A DNA stretch of 61,303 bases from Glaciihabitans sp. (GCA_025465535.1 JAODMY010000066.1:1-61303), one strand, 5' to 3'. Positions 35,837-45,257 are shown, numbered from the stretch's first letter. The notes: generated by a model from the sequence alone, not told the origin. A program made the numbers and translations.

Positions 35837-36439
35837 ATGACCCCCTCGGTGTACCAGCGAGCGCTCGGCGCCGAGTTCGAGCGGCTTCGGCCCGAGTTGC
35901 GCGCCTACTTCGCAGGGTCGGTCGCGGCGAATGGTACCGGCCTGCCCGGCGTCGGCTCGGGCACGTTCGAGGTCGCGGGCTCCCCTCGGCGGTGGCTGGC
36001 ACCGGTGCTGGCCTACCTCGGCTGGCGCCGCATCCTGTTTGCGGAGTTCGCACACGACGTCCCGTTCGACATCGTCAACAGCCCGGGCGCCGACGGCAGC
36101 CTGAGCGCGGTCCGAACGGTACACTTCGCCCGCCGCGACCGCGCACTCGAGGACACCATGCGAATCGTGGATGGCCGGCTCCACGACTTCCTCGGGCGGC
36201 GCCGGGGGCTCGAGGCCCGACTCGCGCTGTCGATCGAGGACGGCTACCTCGGCATGCGATCCGACCGACTCTGGTTGCACCTCCTCGGCGCGCGCATCCC
36301 CCTTCCGCGATTCGCGACCGTGACCATCGCCGAGTCATGGGTGGATGGGCTGCAGCACGTCGACGTGCGGCTCACCTCCCCGATCCTCGGCGAGTGGTTC
36401 CGCTACGCGGGCGGTTTCACCTACCGGTACGCGGGCTAG
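35837..36439 (+). CDS. DUF4166 domain protein
   Basis: This 200-residue soluble protein resembles DUF4166: paired beta-rich segments GTGLPGVGSGTFEV, WRRILFAEFAHDVPFDIVNSP and VRTVHFARRDRALEDTM, ending in GEWFRYAGGFTYRYAG. Some DUF4166 domains are fused to saccharopine dehydrogenase-like proteins; no biochemical role is established. GAGGT lies six bases before ATG 35837; a GTG at 35831 is an alternative. It is convergent with dhaM across a long palindrome. Confidence 0.75.
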   Translation: MTPSVYQRALGAEFERLRPELRAYFAGSVAANGTGLPGVGSGTFEVAGSPRRWLAPVLAYLGWRRILFAEFAHDVPFDIVNSPGADGSLSAVRTVHFARRDRALEDTMRIVDGRLHDFLGRRRGLEARLALSIEDGYLGMRSDRLWLHLLGARIPLPRFATVTIAESWVDGLQHVDVRLTSPILGEWFRYAGGFTYRYAG

Positions 36440-36457
36440 CTCTACTCCTCGAACGAT

Positions 36458-36522
36458 GTCTGCCCCCGGGTGATGCGTCTGCCCCCGTACGTACGGGGCA
36501 GACGCATCACCCGGGGGCAGAC
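36458..36522. terminator. 65-bp near-perfect palindrome between convergent genes
   Basis: The arms start GTCTGCCCCCGGGTGATGCG and mirror it exactly at the other end; 28 bases pair without mismatch, then one bulged C, around a central GTACGTAC. It separates the convergent DUF4166 and dhaM genes and is the full form of the element at 17403-17449. No U-tract follows on either strand. Confidence 0.85.
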
Positions 36523-36541
36523 GCGGAAATTTCGCGCGGCG

Positions 36542-38941
36542 TCACACGCAGAGGGCGGCCGCGGCAGCCCGCGCCGCCTGGGCCGTGCGCGCTCCCGCTG
36601 CGGCATCCGCGGCCCGACGACAGGCCGAAAGCGAAACCGTCCCGAGGAGCTCGCCGACGTGGCCGAGCGCCCGCGGCGACATCGACAGGCTGGATGCGCC
36701 GAACCCGACGAGGACGGCGGCGAGCAGCGGATCCGCGGCCGCCTCTCCGCACACGCTCACGGGCTTGCCCGCCGCGGCGCCGGCCTCGAACGCCAGCTGC
36801 ATCATCCGCAGCACGGCTGGCTGCCATGGATCGTTGAGCAGCGCGAGATCGCCGACCTCCCGATCCGCGGCCATCGTGTACTGCGCGAGGTCGTTGGTTC
36901 CGAGACTGACGAAGTCGACCAGCGAGAGCAACTCTGGCGCCGTGATCGCGGCTGCCGGGGTCTCGATCATGACGCCGACGACGCCGAGACCCTGCTCGGC
37001 GCACCGGTTCGCGAAGTCGGCAGCCTCATCCGGGGTGTCGATCATGGGCGCCATGACCTGCACGTTGGCGGACTGCGATTTCGCGGCGATGGAGATGGCG
37101 CGCAACTGGTCGTCGATGAGGTCGGGCCTGCGCCACGACGTGCGGTAGCCGCGGATGCCGAGGGCCGGATTGGCCTCGTCCGCCAGGGTCACGAAGGCGA
37201 GCGGTTTGTCCGCGCCGGCATCCAGCGTCCGAATGATGACGCGCTTTCCCGCGAACGCCGCGAACACGTCGGAGTAGGCGGCAACCTGCTCGTCGACCGT
37301 CGGCGCCTGCGCGCGGTCGAGGAAGAGAAACTCGGTTCGAAACAGCCCGATCCCCTCCGCGCGTGCGGCGAGCGCGGCCTCGACACTCTCCGGCGACGCG
37401 ACGTTCGCGAGCAGCTGGACGCGGTGGCCGTCCCTCGTCGCACCGGTCCCGCTGAACTCGACGGCGAAGCCGACCTGCGCCTCGACCTCGGCGACCTCGA
37501 CCTCGCTCGGATCAATCGTTACCGTTCCGGTCGTTCCGTCGACGAGCACCATTGTGCCCTCCGGAATGTCCAGCGCGTTCTCGACCGAGACGACGGCCGG
37601 CAGGCCAAGCGACCGGGACAGGATGGCGGTGTGCGAGGTCGGACCACCCTCGACCGTGACGATCGCGCGGCACACCGCGGGATTCAGGAGCGCGGTGTCG
37701 GCGGGCGCGAGATCCCGCGCGACCAGGATGAACGGTTCACTCTGAACCGGAACGCCCGGCTCCGGACGCCCGAGCAGTTCGGCGACGACCCGATTGCGCA
37801 TGTCCTGGAGGTCGGCGATCCGCTCTGCAACGCGCCCACCGTGTGCGGAGAAGACTCCGGCGAGCACCTCGACCGTCGACCAGACCGCATACTCCGCCGA
37901 TTCGCCGCGATCGAGCACCGCCGCGCGCGCATCGCTCAACACTGTCGGATCCACCGCCATCAAGGCAGCCGCGTCCAGGATCTCGCGCGCCTCTCCGCTG
38001 ACCCGTTCCGCACGCGCTCGCAGCGCCGCGGCGACGGATGCGGTGGCCTTGTCGATCCGCGCGGCCTCGGCCCGGCGAGCGGGCCGAGCCAGGCGCCTGG
38101 CGAGGATCGGCGCGGCGAGCGGGTCGGGCATCCGGACGACCGGGCCGACCGCGCGCCCCGGGCTGACCCCGAGCGGGCCGCCCCGCGTTGGACCGATGCG
38201 GGCCGGTGCCTCCGGCATCGGTGCGGCTGCGGCATCCGCCTCGCCGAAGCCCGACTCGACGAGCGCGCGGATCGCGTCAAGGGCATCCTGCGCCTGCGGC
38301 CCCGACGCGGAGACGCGCAGGACATCACCGCGCTGCGCGGCGAGGGTCAGCAGGGAGGTCGGGCTGTTGGCGACGCGCGGGCCCGATCCGGTGCGCAGGT
38401 TGGCGATCGCGACCGTCGCATCCATCGGCGTCACCGCCATCACGACCATGGACGCCGGGCGGATGTGCAGCCCGGTCGAATTGTGCAGCCGCAGGTCGAT
38501 GCTGAGTTCGCCCGCCTCGGCGACCGGGACCGTCTCGACCGGATCCCCCAGATGACCGCGCTTGCTCTCGAGCGCCCCGCGAGCCTCGCGTTCGACCTCG
38601 TCGAGCGAGGCCCCGCCCGCCGCGCGGACGACGCCGGCAAGCAGTCCCTCGACGAAGGGCGCGCTCGTGATCCGGATCTCGAAATCGTGCGGCGCCAGAA
38701 ACTCGAGCGACAACTCGGCGCTCATGACTGCCGACCCGAGATCGACCAGCACGAGGACGCCATCCGGCGAGGCGACCTCGGTGATGGCGGCGGCGACCCT
38801 GGCCGCATCCGTCCCGATGAGGTCGTCGACACCGGCCGCAATCGCGAGCCGCGGACGCTCGCCGGGAACCATTTCGAGCGCGAGCTCGACGGCGGCCTCG
38901 GCCAGCCGGGGACTGTGCGAAACGACGACGATGCCGATCAC
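36542..38941 (-). CDS. dhaM: DhaM fused to HPr and full-length PTS enzyme I
   Basis: This 799-residue fusion carries a whole phosphorelay: DhaM/EIIA-Man-like domain (1-130, His in VVVSHSPRLAEAA), HPr (about 160-250, His in TGLHIRPASM) and enzyme I (about 260-799, His in GGPTSHTAILSRSLG, PEP-binding EGIGLFRTEF, GVMIETPAAA and active Cys in VSVCGEAAADP). PEP phosphate would pass EI to HPr to DhaM and then to ADP held by DhaL. E. coli DhaM has only a truncated EI; here EI is near full length. It starts with GTG and is the last gene of the operon. Confidence 0.93.
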   Translation of the reverse strand: MIGIVVVSHSPRLAEAAVELALEMVPGERPRLAIAAGVDDLIGTDAARVAAAITEVASPDGVLVLVDLGSAVMSAELSLEFLAPHDFEIRITSAPFVEGLLAGVVRAAGGASLDEVEREARGALESKRGHLGDPVETVPVAEAGELSIDLRLHNSTGLHIRPASMVVMAVTPMDATVAIANLRTGSGPRVANSPTSLLTLAAQRGDVLRVSASGPQAQDALDAIRALVESGFGEADAAAAPMPEAPARIGPTRGGPLGVSPGRAVGPVVRMPDPLAAPILARRLARPARRAEAARIDKATASVAAALRARAERVSGEAREILDAAALMAVDPTVLSDARAAVLDRGESAEYAVWSTVEVLAGVFSAHGGRVAERIADLQDMRNRVVAELLGRPEPGVPVQSEPFILVARDLAPADTALLNPAVCRAIVTVEGGPTSHTAILSRSLGLPAVVSVENALDIPEGTMVLVDGTTGTVTIDPSEVEVAEVEAQVGFAVEFSGTGATRDGHRVQLLANVASPESVEAALAARAEGIGLFRTEFLFLDRAQAPTVDEQVAAYSDVFAAFAGKRVIIRTLDAGADKPLAFVTLADEANPALGIRGYRTSWRRPDLIDDQLRAISIAAKSQSANVQVMAPMIDTPDEAADFANRCAEQGLGVVGVMIETPAAAITAPELLSLVDFVSLGTNDLAQYTMAADREVGDLALLNDPWQPAVLRMMQLAFEAGAAAGKPVSVCGEAAADPLLAAVLVGFGASSLSMSPRALGHVGELLGTVSLSACRRAADAAAGARTAQAARAAAAALCV

Positions 38942-38950
38942 ACCATGCCC

Positions 38951-39577
38951 CTAAGCAAGAGCCTCGGCGAGCGACTGGAAGAGGAGGGCAGTGGATGCCG
39001 CCCCGGGGTCGATGTGCCCGACGCTGCGCTCCCCGAGGTAGCTGGCCCGCCCCTTGCGCGCAACAAGATCGGCTGTGGCGTCCCGACCGGCCGCCGCAGC
39101 GCGGGACGCGAGGAGCGCCGCCTCTGCGACATCCCCCGTCTTGATCGCGTTGCGAAACGCGAGCACCGCTGGCTGCATGGCGTCGTACATTGTCTTGTCG
39201 CCGAGTTCGGGCTTGCCCCGCTGGACGACGCCGGCGAGTCCGGCCTCGAGCGCGGAAGCCAGCTGCACGGGCGTGAGCTCCTGCCGGTGCCCCGCGCTGG
39301 TGGCGAAGCGCAGGAAAAACGTGCCGTAGAGGGGACCGCTCGCGCCGCCGACGGAGCTGACCAGGGTCATCCCGACAAGCGTGAACATGTCGTCAAGGTA
39401 CTCGGGTTTCTCGGAGTCGACCTTGCCGGAACTCGCCGCACATCCGCGCGAAAGATTAATTCCGTGATCACCGTCGCCGATCGCCGAGTCGAGCTCGGTG
39501 AGCTCACTGCGCGCCTCGATGACGTGCTCATCGGTGAGCCGCAGCCAGTCCATGAATTGGACGAACGTGACGGCCAT
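38951..39577 (-). CDS. dhaL: Dihydroxyacetone kinase subunit DhaL
   Basis: This 208-residue all-helical subunit binds ADP/ATP and transfers phosphate to dihydroxyacetone on DhaK. The magnesium-nucleotide motif AIGDGDHGINLSRG (about residues 35-48) and VGGASGPLYGTFFL are characteristic. I chose ATG 39577, which shares one base with the dhaK stop (TGATG), over a GTG four codons earlier. The product acts in the cytosol between DhaM and DhaK. Confidence 0.94.
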   Translation of the reverse strand: MAVTFVQFMDWLRLTDEHVIEARSELTELDSAIGDGDHGINLSRGCAASSGKVDSEKPEYLDDMFTLVGMTLVSSVGGASGPLYGTFFLRFATSAGHRQELTPVQLASALEAGLAGVVQRGKPELGDKTMYDAMQPAVLAFRNAIKTGDVAEAALLASRAAAAGRDATADLVARKGRASYLGERSVGHIDPGAASTALLFQSLAEALA

Positions 39578-40566
39578 CAGATGCCCCACCGGAGCGACGG
39601 CGTACTGACCGGAGCATCCCAGAGGCCGAGCATCTCGTCGTCGGCGGCGAGCACGGTCACCGAGCAGCCGGCCATGTCAAGAGAGGTCACGTAGTTGCCG
39701 ACGAGAGAACGCGCAACGCTCACTCCGGCCTTCTCGAGCAGCCCGCGGACCTCGCCAAACATGAGGTATAACTCGATTAGCGGAGTAGCTCCCATGCCGT
39801 TCAGCATAACTATCGCCGGGCTTCCGCCGAATTCGTGGTCGGCGAGGATCGGCTCGACCAGCATCCGGGCGATCTCTCGCGCCGAGGCGAGCGGGACCCT
39901 GCGCCGCCCTGGTTCACCGTGGATGCCGACACCGATCTCCATTTCGGCATCCGGCAGGTCGAAGGTCGGCCGGCCGGACGCCGGAAGAGTCGAGCTCGTG
40001 AGCGCCATCCCCATCGAACGACCGGATGCGCAGACCCGACGAGCGAGCCCGGCAACCTCCGTGAGCTCCCGCCCCTGCTCTGCGGCCGCCCCGGCGATCT
40101 TTTCCACGAACACGGTGAGGCCGGTGCCCCGACGCCCCGCGGTGAAGGTCGAATCCTCCACCGCGATGTCATCGGCGATCACGACCGTGTCGACCTCGGT
40201 GCCACCGAGAAGTTCGGCCGCCATCTCGAAGTTCATGACGTCGCCGGTGTAGTTCTTGATGACGTGGAGGACGCCCGCGCCGTTGTCGATCCGTCGCGTC
40301 GCCTCAATGAGCTGGTCCGGCGCCGGCGAGGTGAACACCTCGCCGCAGACGGCGGCATCCAGCATCCCGAACCCGACGAAGCCGGCGTGAAGCGGCTCGT
40401 GTCCGCTACCACCACCACTCAGGAGGGCAACCGTGCCGTGCGGTTTGGTCTCGCCGCGATACACGATGCGGTTGGCGTGATCGACTCGCAACTCCGGGTG
40501 TGCCGCTGCCAACCCCAGGAGCGATTCGGTGAGCACGTCATCCGGGGAGTTGATCAGCTTCTTCAC
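39577..40566 (-). CDS. dhaK: PEP-dependent dihydroxyacetone kinase subunit DhaK
   Basis: This 329-residue subunit binds dihydroxyacetone covalently through a His. Features: MKKLINSPDDV start, LSGGGSGHEPLHAGFVG, KNYTGDVMNFEMAAEL, the substrate His in VGIHGEPGRR, and NGMGATPLIELYLMF. It starts with GTG, with GAGGT directly adjacent, and opens the dhaK-dhaL-dhaM operon, which makes dihydroxyacetone phosphate for glycolysis. No dhaR or dhaS regulator gene is adjacent. Confidence 0.95.
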   Translation of the reverse strand: MKKLINSPDDVLTESLLGLAAAHPELRVDHANRIVYRGETKPHGTVALLSGGGSGHEPLHAGFVGFGMLDAAVCGEVFTSPAPDQLIEATRRIDNGAGVLHVIKNYTGDVMNFEMAAELLGGTEVDTVVIADDIAVEDSTFTAGRRGTGLTVFVEKIAGAAAEQGRELTEVAGLARRVCASGRSMGMALTSSTLPASGRPTFDLPDAEMEIGVGIHGEPGRRRVPLASAREIARMLVEPILADHEFGGSPAIVMLNGMGATPLIELYLMFGEVRGLLEKAGVSVARSLVGNYVTSLDMAGCSVTVLAADDEMLGLWDAPVSTPSLRWGI

Positions 40567-40609
40567 ACCTCAAGGCTCGCACATGCCACGGTTCAGTACT
40601 CGACCGGAT

Positions 40610-41848
40610 TCAGGCGACTGCCATCCGGCGACGCTGGACCCCCATCACGACGAAGGCTCCGACGCCGAAGATGACCGAGAAGCCGATCGTCGCCACGGGA
40701 AGCCCGATGGCCGCGACCAGGAAGCTGAACAGCACCGCCGGAATCCCCATTCCGAGGTAGACGGTTGCGAAGAAGAGCGCGAGCACGCCAGCCCGCGAGC
40801 GCTGAACCGCACTCGTCACGCTGATGGTCAGCCCCGCCTTGAACAGCAGTCCGCCACCCGCACCGGCGAGCACGGCTGCGACCAGGAACATCCACAGCGT
40901 CGGCATGAAGAGAGTCACCGACGTCAGCGCGAGTCCGACCGCAAGGAGGATCGCGCCAAGCGCAATGACGAAGCGCAGGGGACGGGAACCCAGTGCGAGC
41001 TGGGAAATCGCGGAGGCCGCGAAAACCGCGAACGGAGACGCCGCAGCCATCAGCGGTGCGTGCAGGCCGAGCACCTGGCCGGTGATGATGGCGCCGACCG
41101 CCGAGAACAGGCCGAAGACCGCGAACGCGATGAGACCGGATGCTGCGCCGATGATGAAGATGCGTCCCTGCCTCGGCTCGAAGGCGATCCTCGCCGTGCG
41201 CTCGGCACTGCGCTGCTCGCGGTCCACCGTTTCCGGGCTGATCCCGGTGAGGATCGCGAACACGAGCATCCCGGCACCGAGCAGGGCGAAGGGCACGACG
41301 AGCGGCGCCGGTGCGAACTGGGCGAGGAGGCCCGCGACGACCGGCCCCATCGCGAGTCCACCGAGGTTGGCTGCCGTGGCAATCAGTGCGGGGCGCGCCG
41401 AACCGCGTCGTTCCGGGTGCGCCGCATAGTAGAGATCAGAGAGATATGCCGTGGCGGTCGACGCCATCAGGCCGACGCCGATTCCGTTCACAAATCGGCC
41501 GACGAGCAGGCCAGGAAGCGCCTGCCACACGGTAATGATGATGACGCCGGCGATGCCGACGAGAAGCGCCGGGATGATGAGCCGGCGTCGTCCATGCCGG
41601 TCGGAAAGATGGCCGAATACCAGGAAGCTCGCGGCTGCGCCGACCACCATCGCTGCGAACGCGATCGTCACGACGGTGGTACCGAATCCGTCGTGCGCCT
41701 CGAACAAGGGCCAGAGCGCGGTGGGCGCCGTACCGAACGCCATCAGGATGAAGAACGCGATGGTGACGAACCAGAATCCGCGGCCGTGTGCCCCGGGTGA
41801 ATGGACCCGCGCGACCGTACCGCGGGCAGTCTCGATTTGTGTAGTCAT
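40610..41848 (-). CDS. MFS transporter
   Basis: This 412-residue protein has twelve predicted spans and the MFS loop motif GHLSDRHGRRRLIIPALLVG between spans 2 and 3. The N-terminus (ARVHSPGAHGRGFW) and overall layout resemble drug or small-molecule exporters of the Bcr/Tet-like set. The substrate is unknown. It is divergent from the LysR-type gene at 41939, which probably controls it. There is no clear Shine-Dalgarno sequence before ATG 41848. Confidence 0.88.
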   Translation of the reverse strand: MTTQIETARGTVARVHSPGAHGRGFWFVTIAFFILMAFGTAPTALWPLFEAHDGFGTTVVTIAFAAMVVGAAASFLVFGHLSDRHGRRRLIIPALLVGIAGVIIITVWQALPGLLVGRFVNGIGVGLMASTATAYLSDLYYAAHPERRGSARPALIATAANLGGLAMGPVVAGLLAQFAPAPLVVPFALLGAGMLVFAILTGISPETVDREQRSAERTARIAFEPRQGRIFIIGAASGLIAFAVFGLFSAVGAIITGQVLGLHAPLMAAASPFAVFAASAISQLALGSRPLRFVIALGAILLAVGLALTSVTLFMPTLWMFLVAAVLAGAGGGLLFKAGLTISVTSAVQRSRAGVLALFFATVYLGMGIPAVLFSFLVAAIGLPVATIGFSVIFGVGAFVVMGVQRRRMAVA

Positions 41849-41910
41849 GGTGAAGGGAACCGGATGGTCGGCAGATCACTTCCCGCTCCCCAGCATGGAG
41901 TACAGGTAGT

Positions 41911-41927
41911 TTCAATCTGCAATTGAG
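41911..41927. promoter_or_regulatory. LysR-type palindrome in the MFS/LysR divergent promoter
   Basis: TCAAT-CTGCA-ATTGA (41912-41926) is an exact inverted repeat within TTTCAATCTGCAATTGAGA, between the divergent MFS and LysR-type genes. Its size and AT-rich arms fit a LysR regulator box. Confidence 0.6.
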
Positions 41928-41938
41928 ATAGTGAGCGA

Positions 41939-42829
41939 ATGGAAATCCGACACCTCCGGCACTTTCTCGCGCTCGCATCCGAAGGCAATTTCACCCGTGC
42001 GGCGGCTCGCGAATCCATCGTGCAGTCCGGGCTCTCGTCCTCCATCGCCGCGCTCGAACGCGATCTCGGCGTGCTGCTGTACGTGCGCAACACGCGGCCG
42101 GTGCGACTGACTGCCGAGGGAACGGCACTCGTCCCATTTGCTCGGCGCACCCTCGACGCCGCGGATGCCGCGAGCCAGGCCGTACGCGAAGTCCACGGTG
42201 CCCTGAGCGGGAAACTGAGGATCGGCACGGTCCAGACCAGGGGAAACGCCCGTCGACTGAGCGAGTGGCTTGGAGAATTCACGCTGCTCTACCCCGGACT
42301 CGACCTCTTCATCCAGCAAATGCCGGCCAACCGCATGATCGCGATGCTGACGGCGGGTGACCTCGATTGCGTGGTTGGTCCCGCTACCGACAGCCCTCCG
42401 GCGGTCCTCGATATCACCCACATCACTTCGGAGTCGCTCGAACTCGCCTGCCTGCCGCACCATCCGCTGGCGGGCAAAATGGTCGACCTCACCGCCCTCG
42501 CCGGCGAACGTTTCGTCGAGACGCATCCGGGGTGGGCGAGTCGAATGCAAACGGATGCCGCGTTTGCCGCAGCCGGGATCACTCGTCGAGTCACGTGCGA
42601 GGTCGGCGAATGGGGAATGGTGATCGACATGGTCAAGGCGGGCCTCGGCATCGCGTTCGTTCCGGATGTGCTGCGGAAGGCCGAGGACGACCTCGCGACA
42701 ATTGTGGTCAAGGGCCTCTCGCTCCCCCGCACGATCGACCTCATCCTGCCGAGCGGTCACGCCGCGACACCGGCCGCGCGCCGCTTTGCCGACTTCGTGC
42801 AGCAGCAACTCGCCGGGGCGGTCGACTAG
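41939..42829 (+). CDS. LysR family transcriptional regulator
   Basis: This 296-residue regulator has the N-terminal winged helix (residues 1-60: MEIRHLRHFLALASEGNFTR and SGLSSSIAALERDLGV) and a periplasmic-binding-like effector domain (about 90-290). The divergent MFS gene is its likely target. The 3' end is convergent with sucD across a hairpin-rich spacer. Effector unknown. Confidence 0.93.
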   Translation: MEIRHLRHFLALASEGNFTRAAARESIVQSGLSSSIAALERDLGVLLYVRNTRPVRLTAEGTALVPFARRTLDAADAASQAVREVHGALSGKLRIGTVQTRGNARRLSEWLGEFTLLYPGLDLFIQQMPANRMIAMLTAGDLDCVVGPATDSPPAVLDITHITSESLELACLPHHPLAGKMVDLTALAGERFVETHPGWASRMQTDAAFAAAGITRRVTCEVGEWGMVIDMVKAGLGIAFVPDVLRKAEDDLATIVVKGLSLPRTIDLILPSGHAATPAARRFADFVQQQLAGAVD

Positions 42830-42842
42830 CCGCGGACACGCA

Positions 42843-42903
42843 AAACGGGCGAGCTCGGCGGATCGGGGTGTGCACGCACGCCCGTTTCTACCGAACTCGC
42901 CCG
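42843..42903. terminator. Hairpin region with two competing pairings, LysR/sucD junction
   Basis: The left arm AAACGGGCGAGCTCGG (42843-42858) can pair with CGCCCGTTT (42879-42887) or, with one mismatch over 13 bases, with CCGAACTCGCCCG (42891-42903). The two pairings exclude each other. It lies between the convergent LysR-type and sucD genes. Confidence 0.55.
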
Positions 42904-42919
42904 GATTGGCGCGAAAGAG

Positions 42920-43807
42920 TTACAGGCTCGCGAAGACCTCACGCATGAGGGCGGCGGTCTCGGATGGCGTCTTGCCGACCTTGACTCCGGCGGCCTCGAG
43001 GGCCTCCTTCTTGCCCTGGGCGGTGCCTGCTCCAGAGGAAACGATCGCGCCGGCGTGGCCCATGGTCTTGCCCTCCGGCGCGGTGAATCCCGCGACGTAG
43101 GCCACGACCGGCTTGGTGACGTGCGCCTTGATGTAGTCGGCCGCGCGCTCCTCGGCGTCACCGCCGATCTCACCGATCATGACAATGGCCTTGGTGTCGG
43201 GGTCGGCCTGGAACGCCTCGAGCGTGTCGATGTGCGTGGTTCCGATGATCGGGTCGCCGCCGATGCCGATGGCGGTCGAGAAGCCGAGATCGCGCAGCTC
43301 GAACATCATCTGGTAGGTGAGCGTTCCGGACTTCGAGACGAGACCGATCGGCCCCTTGCCCGTGATGTTCGCCGGGGTGATCCCGACGAGCGACTCGCCC
43401 GGCGTGATGATGCCTGGGCAGTTCGGGCCGATGATGCGGGTCAGGTTGCCCTTGGCCTGCGCCAGCGCCCAGAACTCCGCGGAATCCTGGACGGGGATGC
43501 CCTCGGTGATGACGACCACGAGCGGAATCTCTGCCTCGATGGCCTCGACCACGGCATCCTTCGCGAAGGCCGGCGGAACGAAGACGATCGAAACGTCGGC
43601 ACCGGTCTCGCGGATGGCCTCGGAGACCGTACCGAAGACGGGGAGCGTGACGTCGCCGTGCTCGACGACCGTGCCTGCCTTGCGCGCGTTGACGCCGCCG
43701 ACGACCTTGGTGCCTGCCTTCAGCATCAGTGCGGTGTGCTTGGTGCCCTCGCCGCCGGTGATGCCCTGGACGATGACCTTGGAATCCTTGTTGAGGAAGA
43801 TCGACAT
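42920..43807 (-). CDS. sucD: Succinate-CoA ligase alpha subunit
   Basis: This 295-residue subunit binds CoA and carries the phosphohistidine. Visible: [20 protein letters not shown] (CoA-binding Rossmann start), [21 protein letters not shown] and the active His in [15 protein letters not shown] near residue 250. AAAGGA lies eight bases before ATG 43807. It follows sucC by 66 bases, and the enzyme couples succinyl-CoA hydrolysis to NTP formation in the TCA cycle. Confidence 0.97.
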   Translation of the reverse strand: MSIFLNKDSKVIVQGITGGEGTKHTALMLKAGTKVVGGVNARKAGTVVEHGDVTLPVFGTVSEAIRETGADVSIVFVPPAFAKDAVVEAIEAEIPLVVVITEGIPVQDSAEFWALAQAKGNLTRIIGPNCPGIITPGESLVGITPANITGKGPIGLVSKSGTLTYQMMFELRDLGFSTAIGIGGDPIIGTTHIDTLEAFQADPDTKAIVMIGEIGGDAEERAADYIKAHVTKPVVAYVAGFTAPEGKTMGHAGAIVSSGAGTAQGKKEALEAAGVKVGKTPSETAALMREVFASL

Positions 43808-43873
43808 ATGTGTATTCCTTTGAATCTGGGTTTCGATTGGGCCGCGGGCGGCCTACTCAACCAACAAAATTTG

Positions 43874-45037
43874 TTAGAGGGCGGCCAGCTCGGCGGCCTT
43901 GTCGGCGCCTTCGTCCATGGTGAGCGCGAGGGTGACGAGCGGGTGGTTCGCCTCCGTCAGGATCCGGCGCCCCTCCTCGACGTTGTTGCCGTCGAGGCGG
44001 ACAACCAGTGGCTTGCTCGCGGCGTCGCCGAGGGTCTCGAGCGCGCCGACGATGCCGTTGGCCACGGCGTCACAGGCCGTGATGCCGCCGAACACGTTCA
44101 CGAATACGCTCTTGACCTGCGGGTCGCCGAGGATGACGCCGAGCCCGTTTGCCATGACCTGGGCGGATGCTCCGCCACCGATGTCGAGGAAGTTGGCCGG
44201 CTTCACGCCCTTGTGCTTCTCGCCAGCGTAGGCGACGACATCCAGCGTGGACATCACGAGGCCGGCACCGTTACCGATGATTCCGACCTCGCCGTCGAGC
44301 TTCACGTAGTTCAGGTTCAGCGCCTTGGCCTTGGCCTCGAGCGGGTCCGCGGCAGCAGCATCCTCGAGCGCCTCGTGGTTCGGGTGACGGAAGTCGGCGT
44401 TCTCGTCGATCGTCACCTTGCCATCGAGCGCGAGGATCTTGCCATCCTCGGTGAGGACCAGCGGGTTGACCTCGACCAGGGTCGCATCCTCACCCTTGTA
44501 GACGTCGTAGAGCTTCACGAGGACGGGGGCGACCTTCTCGATCAGCTCCTGCGGGAAGTGGCCGGCCTTCGCGATCGCGCGGGCCGCATCCAGGTCGATG
44601 CCGACGCCCGGGACGACCTCGACGCGAGCGAGTGCCTCTGGACGCTCGACCGCGAGTTCCTCGATCTCCATGCCGCCCTCGACGCTGCAGAGCGAGAGGT
44701 AGGAGCGGTTGGCCCGGTCGAGCAGCACGGAGAAGTAGAACTCCTGCGCGATCTTCGCGCCGGCGGCGACCATGACCTTGTGGACGGGGAGGCCCTTGAT
44801 GGTGAGCTTCAGGATGGCCTCGGCCGCTGTCGCCGCATCCTCAGGATTGTGGACGACCTTGACGCCGCCCGCCTTGCCTCGGCCGCCGGCCTTCACCTGC
44901 GCCTTGACGACGACGGTTCCGCCGATCTTGATCGCCGCCGCCTTCGCTTCTTCTGGGGTATCCGCGACGATGCCGGCTAGTACCGGCACTCCGTAGGATT
45001 CGAAAAGATCACGGGCCTGGTACTCGAAAAGATCCAC
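43874..45037 (-). CDS. sucC: Succinate-CoA ligase beta subunit
   Basis: This 387-residue ATP-grasp subunit starts [19 protein letters not shown] and has [18 protein letters not shown] (nucleotide-binding lysines), [12 protein letters not shown] (metal ligands), [18 protein letters not shown] and [15 protein letters not shown]. It starts with GTG 45037 and has only a weak ribosome binding site. Two copies of the palindromic motif also found before icd lie about 62-93 bases upstream. A 13-base AT-rich palindrome (AACAAAATTTGTT) covers the end of the gene. Confidence 0.97.
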   Translation of the reverse strand: MDLFEYQARDLFESYGVPVLAGIVADTPEEAKAAAIKIGGTVVVKAQVKAGGRGKAGGVKVVHNPEDAATAAEAILKLTIKGLPVHKVMVAAGAKIAQEFYFSVLLDRANRSYLSLCSVEGGMEIEELAVERPEALARVEVVPGVGIDLDAARAIAKAGHFPQELIEKVAPVLVKLYDVYKGEDATLVEVNPLVLTEDGKILALDGKVTIDENADFRHPNHEALEDAAAADPLEAKAKALNLNYVKLDGEVGIIGNGAGLVMSTLDVVAYAGEKHKGVKPANFLDIGGGASAQVMANGLGVILGDPQVKSVFVNVFGGITACDAVANGIVGALETLGDAASKPLVVRLDGNNVEEGRRILTEANHPLVTLALTMDEGADKAAELAAL

Positions 45038-45098
45038 GCTAATTAGTCCAATCGCGCGTCGGTTTGATTGATGTGTGGCCCGGCTTGTTATCGCACTG

Positions 45099-45130
45099 TC
45101 TCGGCGTCGAGATAGTTCGACGTCAAGATA
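45099..45130 (-). promoter_or_regulatory. Double palindromic operator-like site upstream of sucC
   Basis: TCTCGGCGTCGAGATA (45099-45114) and TAGTTCGACGTCAAGATA (45113-45130) are two overlapping relatives of the icd-upstream palindrome TATCTCGACGTCAAGATA. CTTTGG follows, as in the icd copy, which has TTTGG. They lie 62-93 bases upstream of the sucC start. Confidence 0.6.
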
Positions 45131-45211
45131 CTTTGGCCGTTAAGAACTCTACTCGCTCGGGTTGAACGCTCGGGACACGGGCGCAACCGGGCCGACCTTC
45201 TTCGTTCGCGA

Positions 45212-45250
45212 TTCATAACTCTTGCAAATCTTAATCGCGGGTTCCGGCTC
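45212..45250. repeat. Truncated half-copy of the CATAACTC palindromic element
   Basis: TTCATAACTCTTGCAAATCTT and the following CGCGGGTTCCGGCTCCCGCC resemble the left half of copy C, which starts eight bases further on. No right end is present. It lies in the 455-base gap 45038-45492, which holds the sucC promoter, this half-copy and copy C, but no gene. Confidence 0.6.
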
Positions 45251-45257
45251 CCGCCCG

